A program made the position numbers and the translations under genes. From Ulva prolifera (lineage: Eukaryota; Chlorophyta; Ulvophyceae; Ulvales; Ulvaceae), in contig CM041199.1 of NCBI GenBank assembly GCA_023078555.1, positions 1,612,001 to 1,676,000 of the forward strand: 64,000 nucleotides of DNA, given 5' to 3'. Below, piece by piece: positions 1 to 11,900 of this stretch. Below the pieces are notes generated by a model that searched no databases, was not told where the DNA came from, and worked only from the letters and a program-made list of their open reading frames with translations. Position 1 is the first letter of the stretch. Each line of letters opens with the position of its first letter.

Positions 1-1584
1 TCAGCACCGCGCAATTGCACTGATGCAAACAGGCCGTCCGTAGCAGGCTCGGCCATCGGCTTGACCTTGCCCGTGAGGTAAAAAAAATGTCAAGTACATG
101 CAACATTCTGGTCCAGCACGGCAACAGCTAGTGCAACATCTCTCTCCTGGCGAGAGCAGACGGCTGCAGGAATGCGTTTGTGGCGTGCTGCAGGGGTGGA
201 CGCACGCATGCATGATGCAAGTGATGAGGATGGCTTGGTGGACACGCGAGCTGGGGGCGCGCCTCAGGGAATGAATCCCTCACAAGGCCCTGTCATCGTG
301 TGCAGCCAGGGGAAGCGCCGCGGCGCAGCTGTCAGGAGCCCGATTGAGCAGGTCAAGCGGTTCAAGGGTGGCTACGGGCGCATGGCTTCAATGCGCTGCA
401 CCTGAGCAAAGGCGAACGGTGCTGCGAGCCAATCAGGCTAGGTCAGAAGTCACTGGAAGTTGTGCGGCGTACGATGTGAAGCCTGATCTGTGGAGAGGAC
501 GTCAATTGATTCCGTAGCAAATGTCATTTTTGCCACTTGTGTTTGGTACAAATTACTGATTGAGGATGCTGGAGAGCAGACCTGCATTGATGCTGCAGAG
601 GAGGTGTGTGGCTGTGCTTCAGGTTGACCAGGTTGTTGAATTGAGAACCAGTACATCACAGGGATGTGCACATGTGCACGATCCTACAGCTTGATCGAGA
701 GTGCAATAGCACAGAGGCTAACAGTAACATGTACTTGTCCTTGTGGCGGTTGGAGAGGCTTTTTTTCTGAAGCCGTAGCATATGTGCCGATGTAATAAGC
801 TAGCTGTAGCGTATGTGCCGCTGTTGTAGGCTCACAGGCAGAAACTTGAGCAGGGGGCGACAGATGCCCTGTGTCTACCTGATGATGATCATGTGTTGCA
901 ATGTTCCTGTATCTTTTGGAAATTGCATTCGAATTTGGTCCTCCTGTATATGCTGTGACACGCACAGATGCTATGTCTGCACCGCAGTATCACAAGGCGA
1001 CCCCTTCAAGCAACAGTGAGCCTTTCCGGTGAAGTCAACCCACACTGAGCGAATCTGGCTTTCAATTGTCAACATGTCAGGGACCCTGCAGGCTGATACC
1101 CATTACAACATTGGCCACACCGATCCCAGAGCAGTAATCAAGCTACTTCACACATCATTCTTTCAAACCAAGCAAACTCAGCCATCGAAGATGCAGTTCA
1201 TGAGCTTTCTGTTTGACCATGTTTGCTGTCACAACAGCCATGCGACACCTATGTTTGAGCAGATCTTACGATATACTTCATCCCCCTGAGCCCCACGTCC
1301 ACCTGCATGAATACTTCAAGCCCAGGCATGCAATTACGGAAACATCATACGTCCACCTAGCATGCAAATTGTGAGGGCCACCATCCAAAGTATGCCTTGT
1401 GACCCCGGTCAACAAGCGCATCCACCACATCTTAACACCTGGAGCAGGTGTACAATGTACTTGTTCCAAAGGCTTCGTGGCCCTGACTCAGACGCAGGTA
1501 CCGCAGTGACATCCAGAAGCTGCTTGAGCATCTGCGTCAACGTGCAGCGATCATGCACGCCGCATTCCAAGGGGCAAACAGCCC
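1..1584. other. Spacer with no confident gene
   Basis: This is the 3' flank of the dynein intermediate chain gene. A GC-rich stretch at about 209-405 on the + strand reads openly to a TGA at 403-405, follows a plausible CTGCAG acceptor and has a basic ending. It could be the last exon of a gene that begins outside the window, but no family is recognisable. The remainder has no exon-like signal on either strand. Confidence 0.4.
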
Positions 1585-4500
1585 TCAGCCACCGCCCTCC
1601 AGTGGTGCAGACTCTGCGGCGACCACAGGCATGGCCGCCACGCCGCGGCTTGCACCGGTGCCGGAGTAGAAGCCTTCTTCTAGTTGGTCCAGATCCTCTT
1701 CACATGCTGCACCTGCATCTGCAGCGCCATCCTTACGGTTGGCCTCCTTCTTCGCCTTCAGCCTAGCCTCCTTAATAGTCTTCTCAAGATTCTTCTCCCT
1801 GCACATGCTCAGCAATGTTGGCAGTCTATTGTGACTGCACAAACAAATCGCGACCATGCCTGCTGCCAAGTCATGCTGCAGCATGGTGCATTCGACTGAG
1901 GTCCGCATGCGCACACATCGCTGTTGCCTGAGGTAGGCCCAGCACCGCAAGGATGAGGAAAGTGAACGGAAATCCTGGGCTACCTGGCAGAAATTGAGCC
2001 TGAGTGCAAGTCACAGCGCGGAGCCACCATGCTGGTCTGCCTAAGAACTGACAATCAGTCACTGCAGCACAAGGATGTTTGGTAAGGTCTATCCTGAGTA
2101 TTGAGTTTGCATGCTCCTCCTGAGTGCTGACAAAGTCGTGCATATGCCCTTGCACAGGAAGACAGAACCGCATCCACACTCACAATTCGGCATATGTGGT
2201 CCCGTTAATTCGGAGTTGTCAATGTCCAATAGGATACGGCTCAGTAAATTCAGATTTACTTTACATTACAATGGCATCTGCGGCGACCGAAACCACCTAC
2301 AGCTTCTGATGCGGTACGCTCAGCACGCAGCAACATTAGACCCAACCAGAAGATCCTAGTACACAGCATGACTCACGTCGCGTGTTCTGCAGCACACACC
2401 TGAGGCCCTCACGTTCCAGCATGGCATTGATGGCGCTCTTTTCCTCCTTGGGAGACACCCACATCGCCTCATTCAGCTGCACGATGCTGCAGGCACCCCG
2501 CGAGCTGCCCACGGCAAGCATCTCGCCACTGCTGGAGTTTGCCACACAGGTCAGTGGCGCTGATGCCACTTGCACCTGCAACCCAGCACGATTGACTAGC
2601 GTGCAGGCAAGGTCAAGCTGTGCACTCATAGGCCCACACTTTCGGCTCAATACTAATCACGACTCTGTGCTGCGCTGGGTGACAAGCAGATGTAACACAT
2701 GCAAACTGATTTGGAATCCAAGACTGCAGAAACACCGGTCGTTAGACCCAAGTTGCACTGAAATCTGAGGATGGAAACAGGTGCCAGCTTCAGATGGGAC
2801 AATGACATTCTTCATGAGATTTACAGGTGCATCATTGCAGCAGAAAACTTGAGGAGGTTTAGTTTGTGTCCAAGCGCTGATGATGGCATCGGCGGGAGTG
2901 CAGCACCTGCAGTGTTGGCTCCTGGTGTTTGAAGTAGAGGTCCCATACGTCCAAGCAGCCGTCCTGGCGGGTGGTGAAGAACACTCCCGGCCTTGACATC
3001 GACCACGACCCCCCTGCAGCAGTGGTGAAAGGTAGTTAGTCTGTGCAGGTCAACCAAAATACTGCATGCCGTGATGCCTACTTTGCATATGTGCCCTCAC
3101 GTGACTACCAGGAAAACTGCAGGCAGTTGCATCGCTGATGAAGTGGTCGCAGTGTACTCGAAGACCAGCGAGCAGGTCAGTTCATGGCTGTCCTCAGGCT
3201 GCCTGCAGACTCGTACCACATGTGTGGCTGACAAAGCAACGCACAGCCATGTCACATAACCAAAGCACACTCCCCGGGCAAGCCATAATCAGACATGCGT
3301 TAATGCGATACCACCCTAGCTGTGCCCCAATGATGGTGGCAAAGTCACGATCAGCGTTGCGATCAGACCGCACAGACCCACGGCTAGCTACATCACAGAT
3401 GCTAGCTGCCTTGAAAACTTCAGGCAGTACACTGCCGCTGCAGCTGCGTCACTGGGACAAACACAGCATTGTGGCTTGAACCTGGAAAGCAGCGCACCTG
3501 TGAGGTAGGTGTTGTGATACCTACTGGTGATGAGAGGCTGCTTCGAGTCCTCAGCCCAGATGCGGGCAGTCCAGTCTCCGACCGACAGGAAGTACTTGGC
3601 AGCAAAGGGGTGCCTGTGCAGGCTGTACACAGGGCCATGGTGGCCCGAGAAGGCGCCGGCGACCCGGTCAATCGGGTTCTTTGCCTTGCGGTTGCACGCC
3701 AGCACTGTACCGCTCTCGCAGCCGACCATGAACTTTGTCGCGCCTGCGGCGGGGTCGTATGCAAAGCACACACCACCCTGCATGCCACATCTATGGTGAA
3801 CTGTGCGTTCAGAAAACGAGACGAGATCACAAGCGGAGGTGGCCATATCATCTGCAGGGTCTGCATCATTCCAATGTCCCACTGCTGGCTAAACACCAGG
3901 CCCAATGTGCATCATGAAGAAGCTCTTCTAGGTTCCTTGCATGCACTGCCAGGCTGTCGCTTTCGCTGTAGGAAGATCGGATGTGCCAGTGCTGGATATC
4001 GGCCTGTATCCATATCAGATTGGCAGCAACCTGTCCGTGTCCCAATGGGACCGATGTTGCCTGACATCCATTGTTGCAACAATGGCCACACCAGGTTAAC
4101 GCCCCAAAGGTTACGACTCTCTCTTTCGGTTAGAAACTTGTATTCTGCTGGTGCGTGCAGGCCGATCGCACTGTGCCATAGAATTGTCCAAGCCGATCGC
4201 ACTGTGCCATTGAATTGTCCAACACATCCACGCACTGATCAGGTGCCACGCGTGTTTTCATCACACGCTGTTGGAGAAGGTTAGCATAATCGATTTCAGA
4301 CACCACCCCATTTTGAGCTGCCATCCGCGACCGGCCATTGATAACAGTGTCAAATCATCACTGATATTAGTACATCCAGTGGCTACCACGCCAGCCATCG
4401 CCGTGCGCCTGCTGTCTTCGTGGCAAACAGTGCTGCATTGGTGACAGATCCAGCGCACCTGCAAGTGTTCGCTGCCTTTCTCCTTCAGCGGCAGATTCTC

Positions 4501-5886
4501 GATGATTTCCTGGCTCTTATCTGTTGACAGGCGCTCCACGTAATCGCCAAACATACGAATGTCCCACCAAAGAACTAGCCCATCTGATGCCACGGTCATC
4601 AGTTCTGTACCTGTCTTGCTCTGCAGCCATTCGAAATCATATATTGGCTCAGTGTGGCTCAGGTCCATGGGAGTCACATCTACCTGTAGCCATGAATATC
4701 GTTTGCTACATTGTTGGGATCGGTTAGGCTGTGGCTGCTACGTGCCTGGATGGACAAGCTGTTGATACCAAAACTGTGGCAAACGTACGTAGTCAGTGAT
4801 GCATGTCAGTCAGGCTTTCTGCAAGTACTAGACCAGACCTGACGATTGCCCTTGCGCATATCAAAAACAGCAAACTGACCATTGTACAGCCCTGCTCCCA
4901 CAATGTTTGGGTCCTTCAAGTTGAACTTTGCACTGACGACTTGGCTGAGGGGTTGCATCGTGTACTCTGGCTCGTTCGGATTGCCAAGGTCCCACACATA
5001 TGAGTCGAGACTCATTCCCTCCGGCTGCTGCTGAAAGTCCATGATGGCATATGCTGTAGCCACCTTTGACCCTTCCCCGTTCCAGTTTGTCATGTTCACG
5101 GAGCGGGCGATTGGCGTGGGGTCGTACAGCATGGTGACAGTGCTGGCCTTCGGCGCCTGCATACCCAGCACATCAGCCCCAGTGTGCAGCATGTGAGGAC
5201 ACAGGTCGAGATCAGGCATAGTATTCCACATATAAGTCTCTCAGGATCTTGAGAACCTGGCACTTGTATCAGCTGACATGTGCAAATGTTAATGATGAGT
5301 TGCTGGCAATGGGCTGCTCTGACAGGAGATGGTGACAGAAACTGGTCGCCAGGCAGAGCACCAGCATTGGAGTGGCGTCTGACTAGCACATCAAGGTTGC
5401 CGTATATCCCAGACGTTGTTCATGTCATGCCCTGTGACTGAAGGTGGAACATGCCTGTGCCACAACGTCAGTCAATCCTGTTGTGTAGTACTGCTGATAT
5501 ATGTCTATCGCATTATTTTGCTTGGCTCGAGCTTCTGCTCGGTCTGCAAGACCAACAACAGTACGTATGTAGTCTTCGTCTTTCTCCACTTTTTTCCGGA
5601 ACCGGATTGTGTGCTCAGCTTCAGTGTAATCAACGTCTTTGGGCCATCCCCCTTCCTCATGGTTGATGTTGTGCTTACTGTATAGGACTTCGTTGGTATT
5701 GGCATCGTGCTCCGACATGTCTGGAACCACTTGGGCGCATGTCGTCACTGGACAACGCTCGATGTATCTTTCTGCATGCTCCTCATTTGGCCTCACATCG
5801 GCAATCATCTCGGCCCCTTCATCAACAACTTTGGGCCATCGGCCAAAGTGACGCCGGAGCTTGACATACTGGTGGTAGATCTCCAT
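1585..5886 (-). CDS. DNAI2: Axonemal outer-arm dynein intermediate chain (DNAI2 / IC69-ODA6 type), 7 exons
   Basis: WD-repeat intermediate chain at the base of the outer dynein arm, where it pairs with the DNAI1-type chain; needed for ciliary beating. Exons 5455-5886, 4839-5156, 4459-4683, 3498-3777, 2907-3013, 2400-2575 and 1585-1798 join in phase to about 583 residues, close to the usual length. The first exon starts MEIYHQYVKLRRHFGR, the family N-terminus, which fixes the start although the frame is open upstream. Later hallmarks are WPKDVDYTEAEHTIR, LVLWWDIR, YDPAAGATKFMVG, GHHGPVYSLHRHPF, GDWTARIWAEDSKQP and LDVWDLYFKHQEP, all in WD repeats. The last exon encodes a Lys/Glu-rich helix and a short low-complexity tail. 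The intron 1 donor appears to be GC rather than GT (CAG|GCATGT at 5455); the other boundaries are GT-AG. The orthology call is firm; intron 1 is the least certain boundary. Confidence 0.95.
2186..2270 (+). repeat. Dispersed ~85-bp repeat, copy 1
   Basis: Begins TTCGGCATATGTGGTCCCG and ends in a near-palindrome of the GTAAATT..GATTTAC type followed by TTTACATTAC. Closely matching copies lie at 33476-33560 and 40657-40736; diverged ones at 59711-59790 and, reversed, 53315-53408. This copy lies in the last intron of the dynein gene, opposite to its transcription. No coding capacity is visible. Confidence 0.85.
4161..4222. repeat. Two-unit tandem repeat, 31-bp period
   Basis: Two consecutive 31-bp units beginning GCCGATCGCACTGTGCCAT differ at one position. 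They lie in intron 3 of the dynein intermediate chain gene, well away from its splice sites, so no effect on the gene is expected. Confidence 0.9.
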
Positions 5887-6841
5887 GCTCGAATACGCCG
5901 ATCTGCGTAGTGTTGTGTTACATCTAACGGCCAATAAGCAAGCATACGCACGGCTATAGTTCTCGGCTACGAACATGCCAGAATAGATACATATTTGACA
6001 CATACCGTGTTGGGCTTGGTTAGTGATAAATCTATGTGCACAGAATGCTCTGAGAACTGATTAGATGCAAGGACAACGATAGTGCCTTGTCAATTGGCAC
6101 GTACGGCGGCACATGAACCCAGTGAATCTAGTGTTAGCCTAGCGAAGAAGATTCAGAACGTTTACAAGTAGAGCCTGGGTTATTGGCCGTCGTGTTTCGC
6201 GCGAGACTCCGGTACACGCAGAAACGTGTACTCATGCCAGATTTCGGGTATTTGCCCAATACAATCATACATATAAGTTGAGTTCGTCTTAATCTGGCTG
6301 TTGACTGCGGGCCATTCACTTGGCGGGCGTCGGGTCGATATCATTCAACGGGGCGTATTACCCTTTAGCCACTGTTGCCAAGTCAGATCAGCATGAGTGA
6401 CACACGGCAATTATCGCGAACAGCAGCACATTTCTTTGCAACAGAAGGAAGCAAGCATGCTTTGCTGACGTGTGCAAGCTAACTGTCCGCACGATGGGCT
6501 TCATGTTGACAGTGCAACGTAACTGTTTGACAGAAGTTAGCAATGTGCTGACGTCCTGTCAACATGTCTGTCAACGGTAACTCAACACCACGTTTGCTGC
6601 AAATTACGATGATAGGGAAGATACAAGCAGATCATGCTCACATTTCTGCCTCTATGCTTGGACTGCCAGCACCGTCTGCCAGGCGATCAAAGATGCATGC
6701 TAGCGTCTAAGGGAAGAATCTGTTGCAGTTCGCGGCTAGACTCACTCTCTGCACTTTGGTGGTGCAGTCTGCACAAAGGAAGACAAGGTCACCGTTTGCA
6801 CTGCATGGGCACATTTCACGTTGCATGGCCCCATGGTGCCG
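5887..6841. other. Spacer between the dynein chain start and the ATP synthase g stop
   Basis: Holds the presumed promoter and 5' UTR of the dynein gene and the 3' flank of the ATP synthase gene, both on the minus strand. The frame stays open 39 codons upstream of the chosen dynein start, but those residues do not resemble the family. No other exon-like sequence or named repeat was seen. Confidence 0.6.
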
Positions 6842-7375
6842 TCAAGGCCAGTATCCAAAGAGCGTGCAGCCACGTCCCAGAAACTCTCCCACTTTGAACA
6901 AAGCTATCAGCTCCGCTGTGAAGAGCATCGCATATCCCACATCCCCTGCCACAGCTTCCTTAGGATTTTGCACCACCTTGGTGATTGCTTGGCGCCACTG
7001 TGCAGCCTCCTTCACACAATTTTTCGATACTCTGGGAATACTGCACAACACGGGCTCTGGTTTCAGGTAATCGTCCCGCACGGGATCGTTGCGATTCATG
7101 TTGCTGGCAAGCGTGTTCTCAAGCCAGATCAGGGCGTACTCTGCTAAAGTCGTGTATAGTGCGTGCATCCTTACATTTTCCCTTGTAACATAGAACGACG
7201 GGGAGTTTCCAATTACAAACTTTGAGTTCTTTCGCATCATGTCTGTATACCGCTCTGACACGAGGCTGGAGGCATTGTTCGCTGCGCCTGTGGCCTGCTC
7301 CAAAACCGCCTTGACGTGCGGATTTGAAGCAATTTGCTTCCCAGCGTTAGCCACGCGCTGAGCGACTCCCGACAT
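6842..7375 (-). CDS. ATP5MG: Mitochondrial F1Fo-ATP synthase subunit g
   Basis: Small inner-membrane subunit of the Fo sector that supports ATP synthase dimerisation with subunit e. The gene looks like a single exon of 177 codons. The C-terminal third carries the family signature: a hydrophobic segment AMLFTAELIALFKVGEFLGR, whose GxxxG-like VGEFLGRG is the usual dimer motif, followed by a short tail ending FGYWP. The preceding stretch on Pro/Arg/Val-rich ground and the WRQAITKVVQNP helix also match the family layout. The ATG at 7375 (MSGVAQRV) was chosen because residues upstream in the open frame look unlike a presequence. The protein is longer than the roughly 100-residue animal subunit, with an extra Ala/Asn/Val-rich N-terminal part. 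The assignment rests mainly on the C-terminal motif. Confidence 0.8.
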   Translation of the reverse strand: MSGVAQRVANAGKQIASNPHVKAVLEQATGAANNASSLVSERYTDMMRKNSKFVIGNSPSFYVTRENVRMHALYTTLAEYALIWLENTLASNMNRNDPVRDDYLKPEPVLCSIPRVSKNCVKEAAQWRQAITKVVQNPKEAVAGDVGYAMLFTAELIALFKVGEFLGRGCTLFGYWP

Positions 7376-8999
7376 CGCTGATGCAGAATCAAGATTACAG
7401 CGCTCGCGTCTAGTTGACTGTTGCAGCACAAAAGATTCTGCGAGAATGTGTTGGATCAAAATTCCCACAGATAGAGTTTACCGTCTTGTTGCCGTGCATC
7501 AACGCGGCTCAGAGTCTTGAGAGCAGATATTTTTTATCAAGGTGGGAGAGGATCCTGCGCGCAGAGCGAACAGAAGCAGTGTCTCCCGCGATGTCTAGAC
7601 GGCAGCCCAGCGAGCGCTTGCACCGACGTCCCGCCAGGCTAAAGCCGGAAGTCTAGACCAAGAGTTAACGCTTCTCATAATGATCAGCTTCTGCTGCAGA
7701 GGAGACTCATCTCGCCGGAGATAGTGGCGTTTTGTTGCACATGCGCTGCTTACGACGGAAGCTCAGCCAGACAGATTGTGCTCTCGATTCGACATGTTCA
7801 AGACTGCTGCACGCACCGCACTGCGCGCTGCAGCAGAATCAGCTGATCGCTTTTGCAATTCCCACCTGTGAGGCTGAAATGTCCGAGGCTGCTGGGACGT
7901 TGTAGTCACACACGACGAACATGTTCAAGCGCATCCGTCATGCATGAGCACCTCGATTGGGCTTGCCTTGGAACGAGAGGGGCCGGGCCGCGGCATACAT
8001 GGGATTTCGCCACTTGGTATATCCTTTGTTGTCCACCTTTTGCATACCTTGAGACGTGGACAGCAGTGGACTGGGACAGTTTACAAATGTGCGCGTGGTT
8101 GATTGTTTGGCTCCAGCAGACGTCTGACCAGGCCCATCGGGAAGACGGGGACAAGTAATATGGGTCCGTGATCGTCAGTTCACCGGCATCAGCCAGTGCA
8201 ATTTCTACCTTAAATTGTTAATTGTGTAAATGGCCATGCATGGCACGTCTATCCTGGCGCAGCGGTGAGCAAACTGAGCACTGACTGGCCACTGTGCGAA
8301 ATTGCAAGTTCCGTGAGTTGTTCGGCGCATTCACTCTTCTGCAACAAAATCAACGTTGTCCTCGGCCATCTGCGTGTAATTACGTATACGCCGAGGCCAC
8401 ATGAGGCCTGCCCTGACACTTCTGCGGAACAGGCTCCGTGAAACATTTGGCGCAGGACTGACCTCAACACGCTGCAGCGGGATCATAGAATTCGATCCAT
8501 CGCAAGCCTGAGCCTATAAATAGGCGTCCGGAGGTCGTGGCTCTGCAGAGCTGCAGCAACGTCTTTCGGCACCATGGCACATGCTCTCATCTAGTATCAC
8601 CTGCACGTGATGCGTGAATAAAGTTGTATGTTGTGCACTTTCTGACTTTTGAATCCCAGGAGCTTGCTCCATTATCCCTGCAGTACCGTAGAAGAGCTTC
8701 CTACCCCCCCGTCCCTCGAATTCTCGCGGGCCAAGCTGGTGGCAAAATAACGGTGAAACGCTTGCAGCTGCGCGATTATCTGCCGGGGGTCGTGACTGAA
8801 TGACAGCGCCAAACTGTCTGGAGTGAAGCGTTGTGACCTCTTGTGGCAGCTCATGGCGCTTTGCCGACCTGTGAGACCACCTGCAACAGCCTGGTCCGCA
8901 CCATCGCGAAGCAACGGCCTGCCAACGAAGCCAGTGTGTTGTACACACAATTTAGCAACTGGCTGATCATTTCATGCTCAGTGGACTGCACTTCTAGGT
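7376..8999. other. Divergent spacer upstream of ATP synthase g and the C78 peptidase
   Basis: Both neighbouring genes start here and point outward, so it should contain two promoters. A TATA-like sequence is at 8514-8523. Open frames near 8514-8950 on the minus strand do not look like any family I recognise and have no convincing splice structure. No repeats stand out. Confidence 0.5.
8514..8523 (+). promoter_or_regulatory. TATA-like box (CTATAAATAG)
   Basis: A CTATAAATAG motif in a divergent spacer about 480 bp before the ATG of the C78 peptidase gene. It is close to palindromic, so direction cannot be read from it. The distance to the ATG would need a long 5' UTR or a 5' UTR intron, so the link to that gene is tentative. 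Confidence 0.3.
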
Positions 9000-11900
9000 A
9001 TGGCGGACGAAGACTCGGATGTGGAGCTTGTGCGCCGCGATGATTCGGTACGAACTGATCTTTGAGCGACTTTCGAAGGTCTTTATCCACGTTTTTACAT
9101 AATCGAAGCTCTGAATGATCCTGCTCCGTCCGTCCGGCTGCGTAGGTTTAGGCATTTGCGCCTGGCTTTATCCCTTACGAAATTTATGCTGCCATGCAAT
9201 GCTGTCTTGGGCTATTGCGTCGTCATGTATGTAATAATTCCACTAGATTATGCTGCCTTTAGGTGTCCGTGCTCAGAGGATGCCTTGTGTAGTCTTCTGT
9301 GCGCTTGCCGATGCTTAGTTGGAATCGCGTGGCGATTCCGCGCCGAGCGGTAGAGTGATCGCTGGAAACATCTTCAATTTCATGTTAGTGCTACATCGGA
9401 AGTGGATTGCTGTTGATGGTGAATTGCGTCACATGCCCGATTTCCCAACATCTGATGCCGTTGCCCGGCTGGCGTTGCACACGAGGGATTTAGATCGTTC
9501 TTACCCGCATCGTCTATTTCATTTGGAGTACATGCTCGAGTGGAAATCGGCGCATGGCTCAAATCTTGTTGCATTACCTGTCCACACCTCGGGGCAGAAT
9601 ACAACCTTGCCGTGTCTCCGGATGGCAGCAGCACAAGTTCATATGTAAACGAGCTCCCTCTCTCCCCGCTCACATCTGTGCTGCTGCAGTTCCCTGACCG
9701 GAAGCGGGTCTGCCTGCGCACTGCTGACCAGAACATTCCACCAAACCCATTTGAAGAGAGAGCAGCTCCCTTGGCAACCTCCAGCACAGCACTTCCTGAG
9801 GCTGGCCCGCGCCACCGTGTGTTCACACGGACGCAGCCTCCCCCTCGGGACCTCCCGACTCCAACACACCCCCACGCCCAGCCCCCAGTGACGTCTCACT
9901 CCACTGCACGCTTCTCGGAGCTAAAGCGTGCCTATGGTGACGATGCCCACAATGCCCTTCGTAATTCCCGCGCCCCCGGCCGTGAGTACCTCTCGGGCCG
10001 AGCTATTGAATACTTCCCGTTGCTGCGACCGCTGCCGGAAGGCGTGCCACTATCAGCTCCACCACCCCAGGTTGCATCCGTTCTGGCGCGTGTGTTTGAG
10101 GCCGAGACGGTTCGCCGGATGCCTGGAGGAGTGACTGCAGCTATTGCAAAAGCCATCGATGGAGAGCGCCGCAATGGCGCAGACACTGCTTACCTCTGTG
10201 GAGCTGTTGATAACTTCTGCCAGAAGAATGTGCGCCCCTTGGCCCTGTACATGCCAGATCCATCAGTGACTCTATGGACTTGGCTATGCAGTCATACACA
10301 CGCACACACCCAGAAAATGGCTGCTGTTTGTATGGGCGTGGTCTAGGTGTCGGGATTTCCACTGTACCCGGCCCTGCGTGGTATGTGCATGCAGACATCC
10401 TCTCATTTGTTGCCCATTCCTCACCTGGTGGTGGTACTATGAATCAGGTTGTTTCGGTAGTGGCCGCTTCTGTCACTGCTCGTTCACCAGTGATACCTAC
10501 AGCTGGACGGTTGACCATGTGCGGTGCATTACGTGTGACTGCCTGAATTTGACTTGAAATCAACCCCCAGCTGCAATTCATGTCAGGGGCCTGTAGCTTC
10601 AACATTGAAATGATCCCCTTTCGACAGGTGGCTATCGTCAGGGCGGCCGACATCCCAGCTGCAGAATGATCCCACGTGCGATTGCGGCGCTATGCACCCT
10701 GGGGGACCCCTTGCTCTCATGCACACCTGGATGCCTTGTCAGCATGTTAACGACTTATCAATGTGTCCGTTTGAGGATGAGAGGGCTCCAGCCTGGTGCT
10801 ACATGTGCGATCGATCATGCGGGTCCACCTGCTCGGCTGCTTGAGCATCCTGTAGCTGTGCCTGATCACCGGGCCTGTTGCAGCCCTGGAGACCAAAGCA
10901 AAGCATGAGAGCATCGGTGTTGGGGCGATTCCCCTCACTTGCCTGTCACCGCGGTGCACTCAGCACCTTCCAGTTCCGATCGACCGTTGCAATCTGCACC
11001 GCTGCCACCATGTCAATCACGCACTGCTTGCTCTGTTGACTCTTGCTCTGTGCTGTGCTGTCGATATCACGCTTCATGGCAGTCTGCATTGTTTTTTTCG
11101 TGTCAGATCATGTTTGCGGACCTCCAGATTTGAAGCTGTACCTTACGCTTGCAATTGCCCGTGATACCGGCTTCATCAAGCGATTATCCCCCGAGACTTG
11201 CCTGTGGTTACATCTTGTCGCTGGGCGCACCCCCGCCCCCCTGCCACAGTCTGAACTGAACAGCCAGCTCCCCAAAAAGTCGTAGCCTGCCCCGGCCAGG
11301 TCCCGTGCTCACACTTTTGCCCAATCACCCCTACGTTGGCGCCAGAATGGGCACAATGGCTCAACATGTTGCCATGCCCGCAGCGTGTCTCGGTTCTCTG
11401 CGGGGCACACAGGCTGCCACAGCTGCCTCACACTGCCCTCAAGGCAGGTGGTGACTGCGGTGCGCTGTGCAGCAACCGGATGCGCGGTACGGCTGCGGGT
11501 ACCGCAACATCCAGGTCATGCTGTCGTTCCTCGTGCGCCGCGGAGGGTCGGAGCGAGAGTACGCCGAACGCATCTATGGCGGCCGCGGCATTCCGAGCGT
11601 AGCGTCGCTGCAGCGAAGCATCGAGATCTCGTGGCGCAACGGGTTTGACGTCGAGGGCGCTGCGCAGCTCGTGCGCCCCCCCCCCCCCCCCCCCCCTCTT
11701 TTCTGCACGGTACCGGACGACCCACCTCGTCGGCTGGGTGAAGGTTGTTCGTGGCGTAAAGCTTGCAGCCTCGCTGTTGAACGTCTGCTCTCTGTGTCTC
11801 TCCTGTCAGAAATTGTCGGTGCGGCGTTGCGCTGAGAACAGTTGTGACTGCTTGGATGTGGGCTGTGCATGGAGGTGCTGCTGTGTCAACGCTGACTCAT

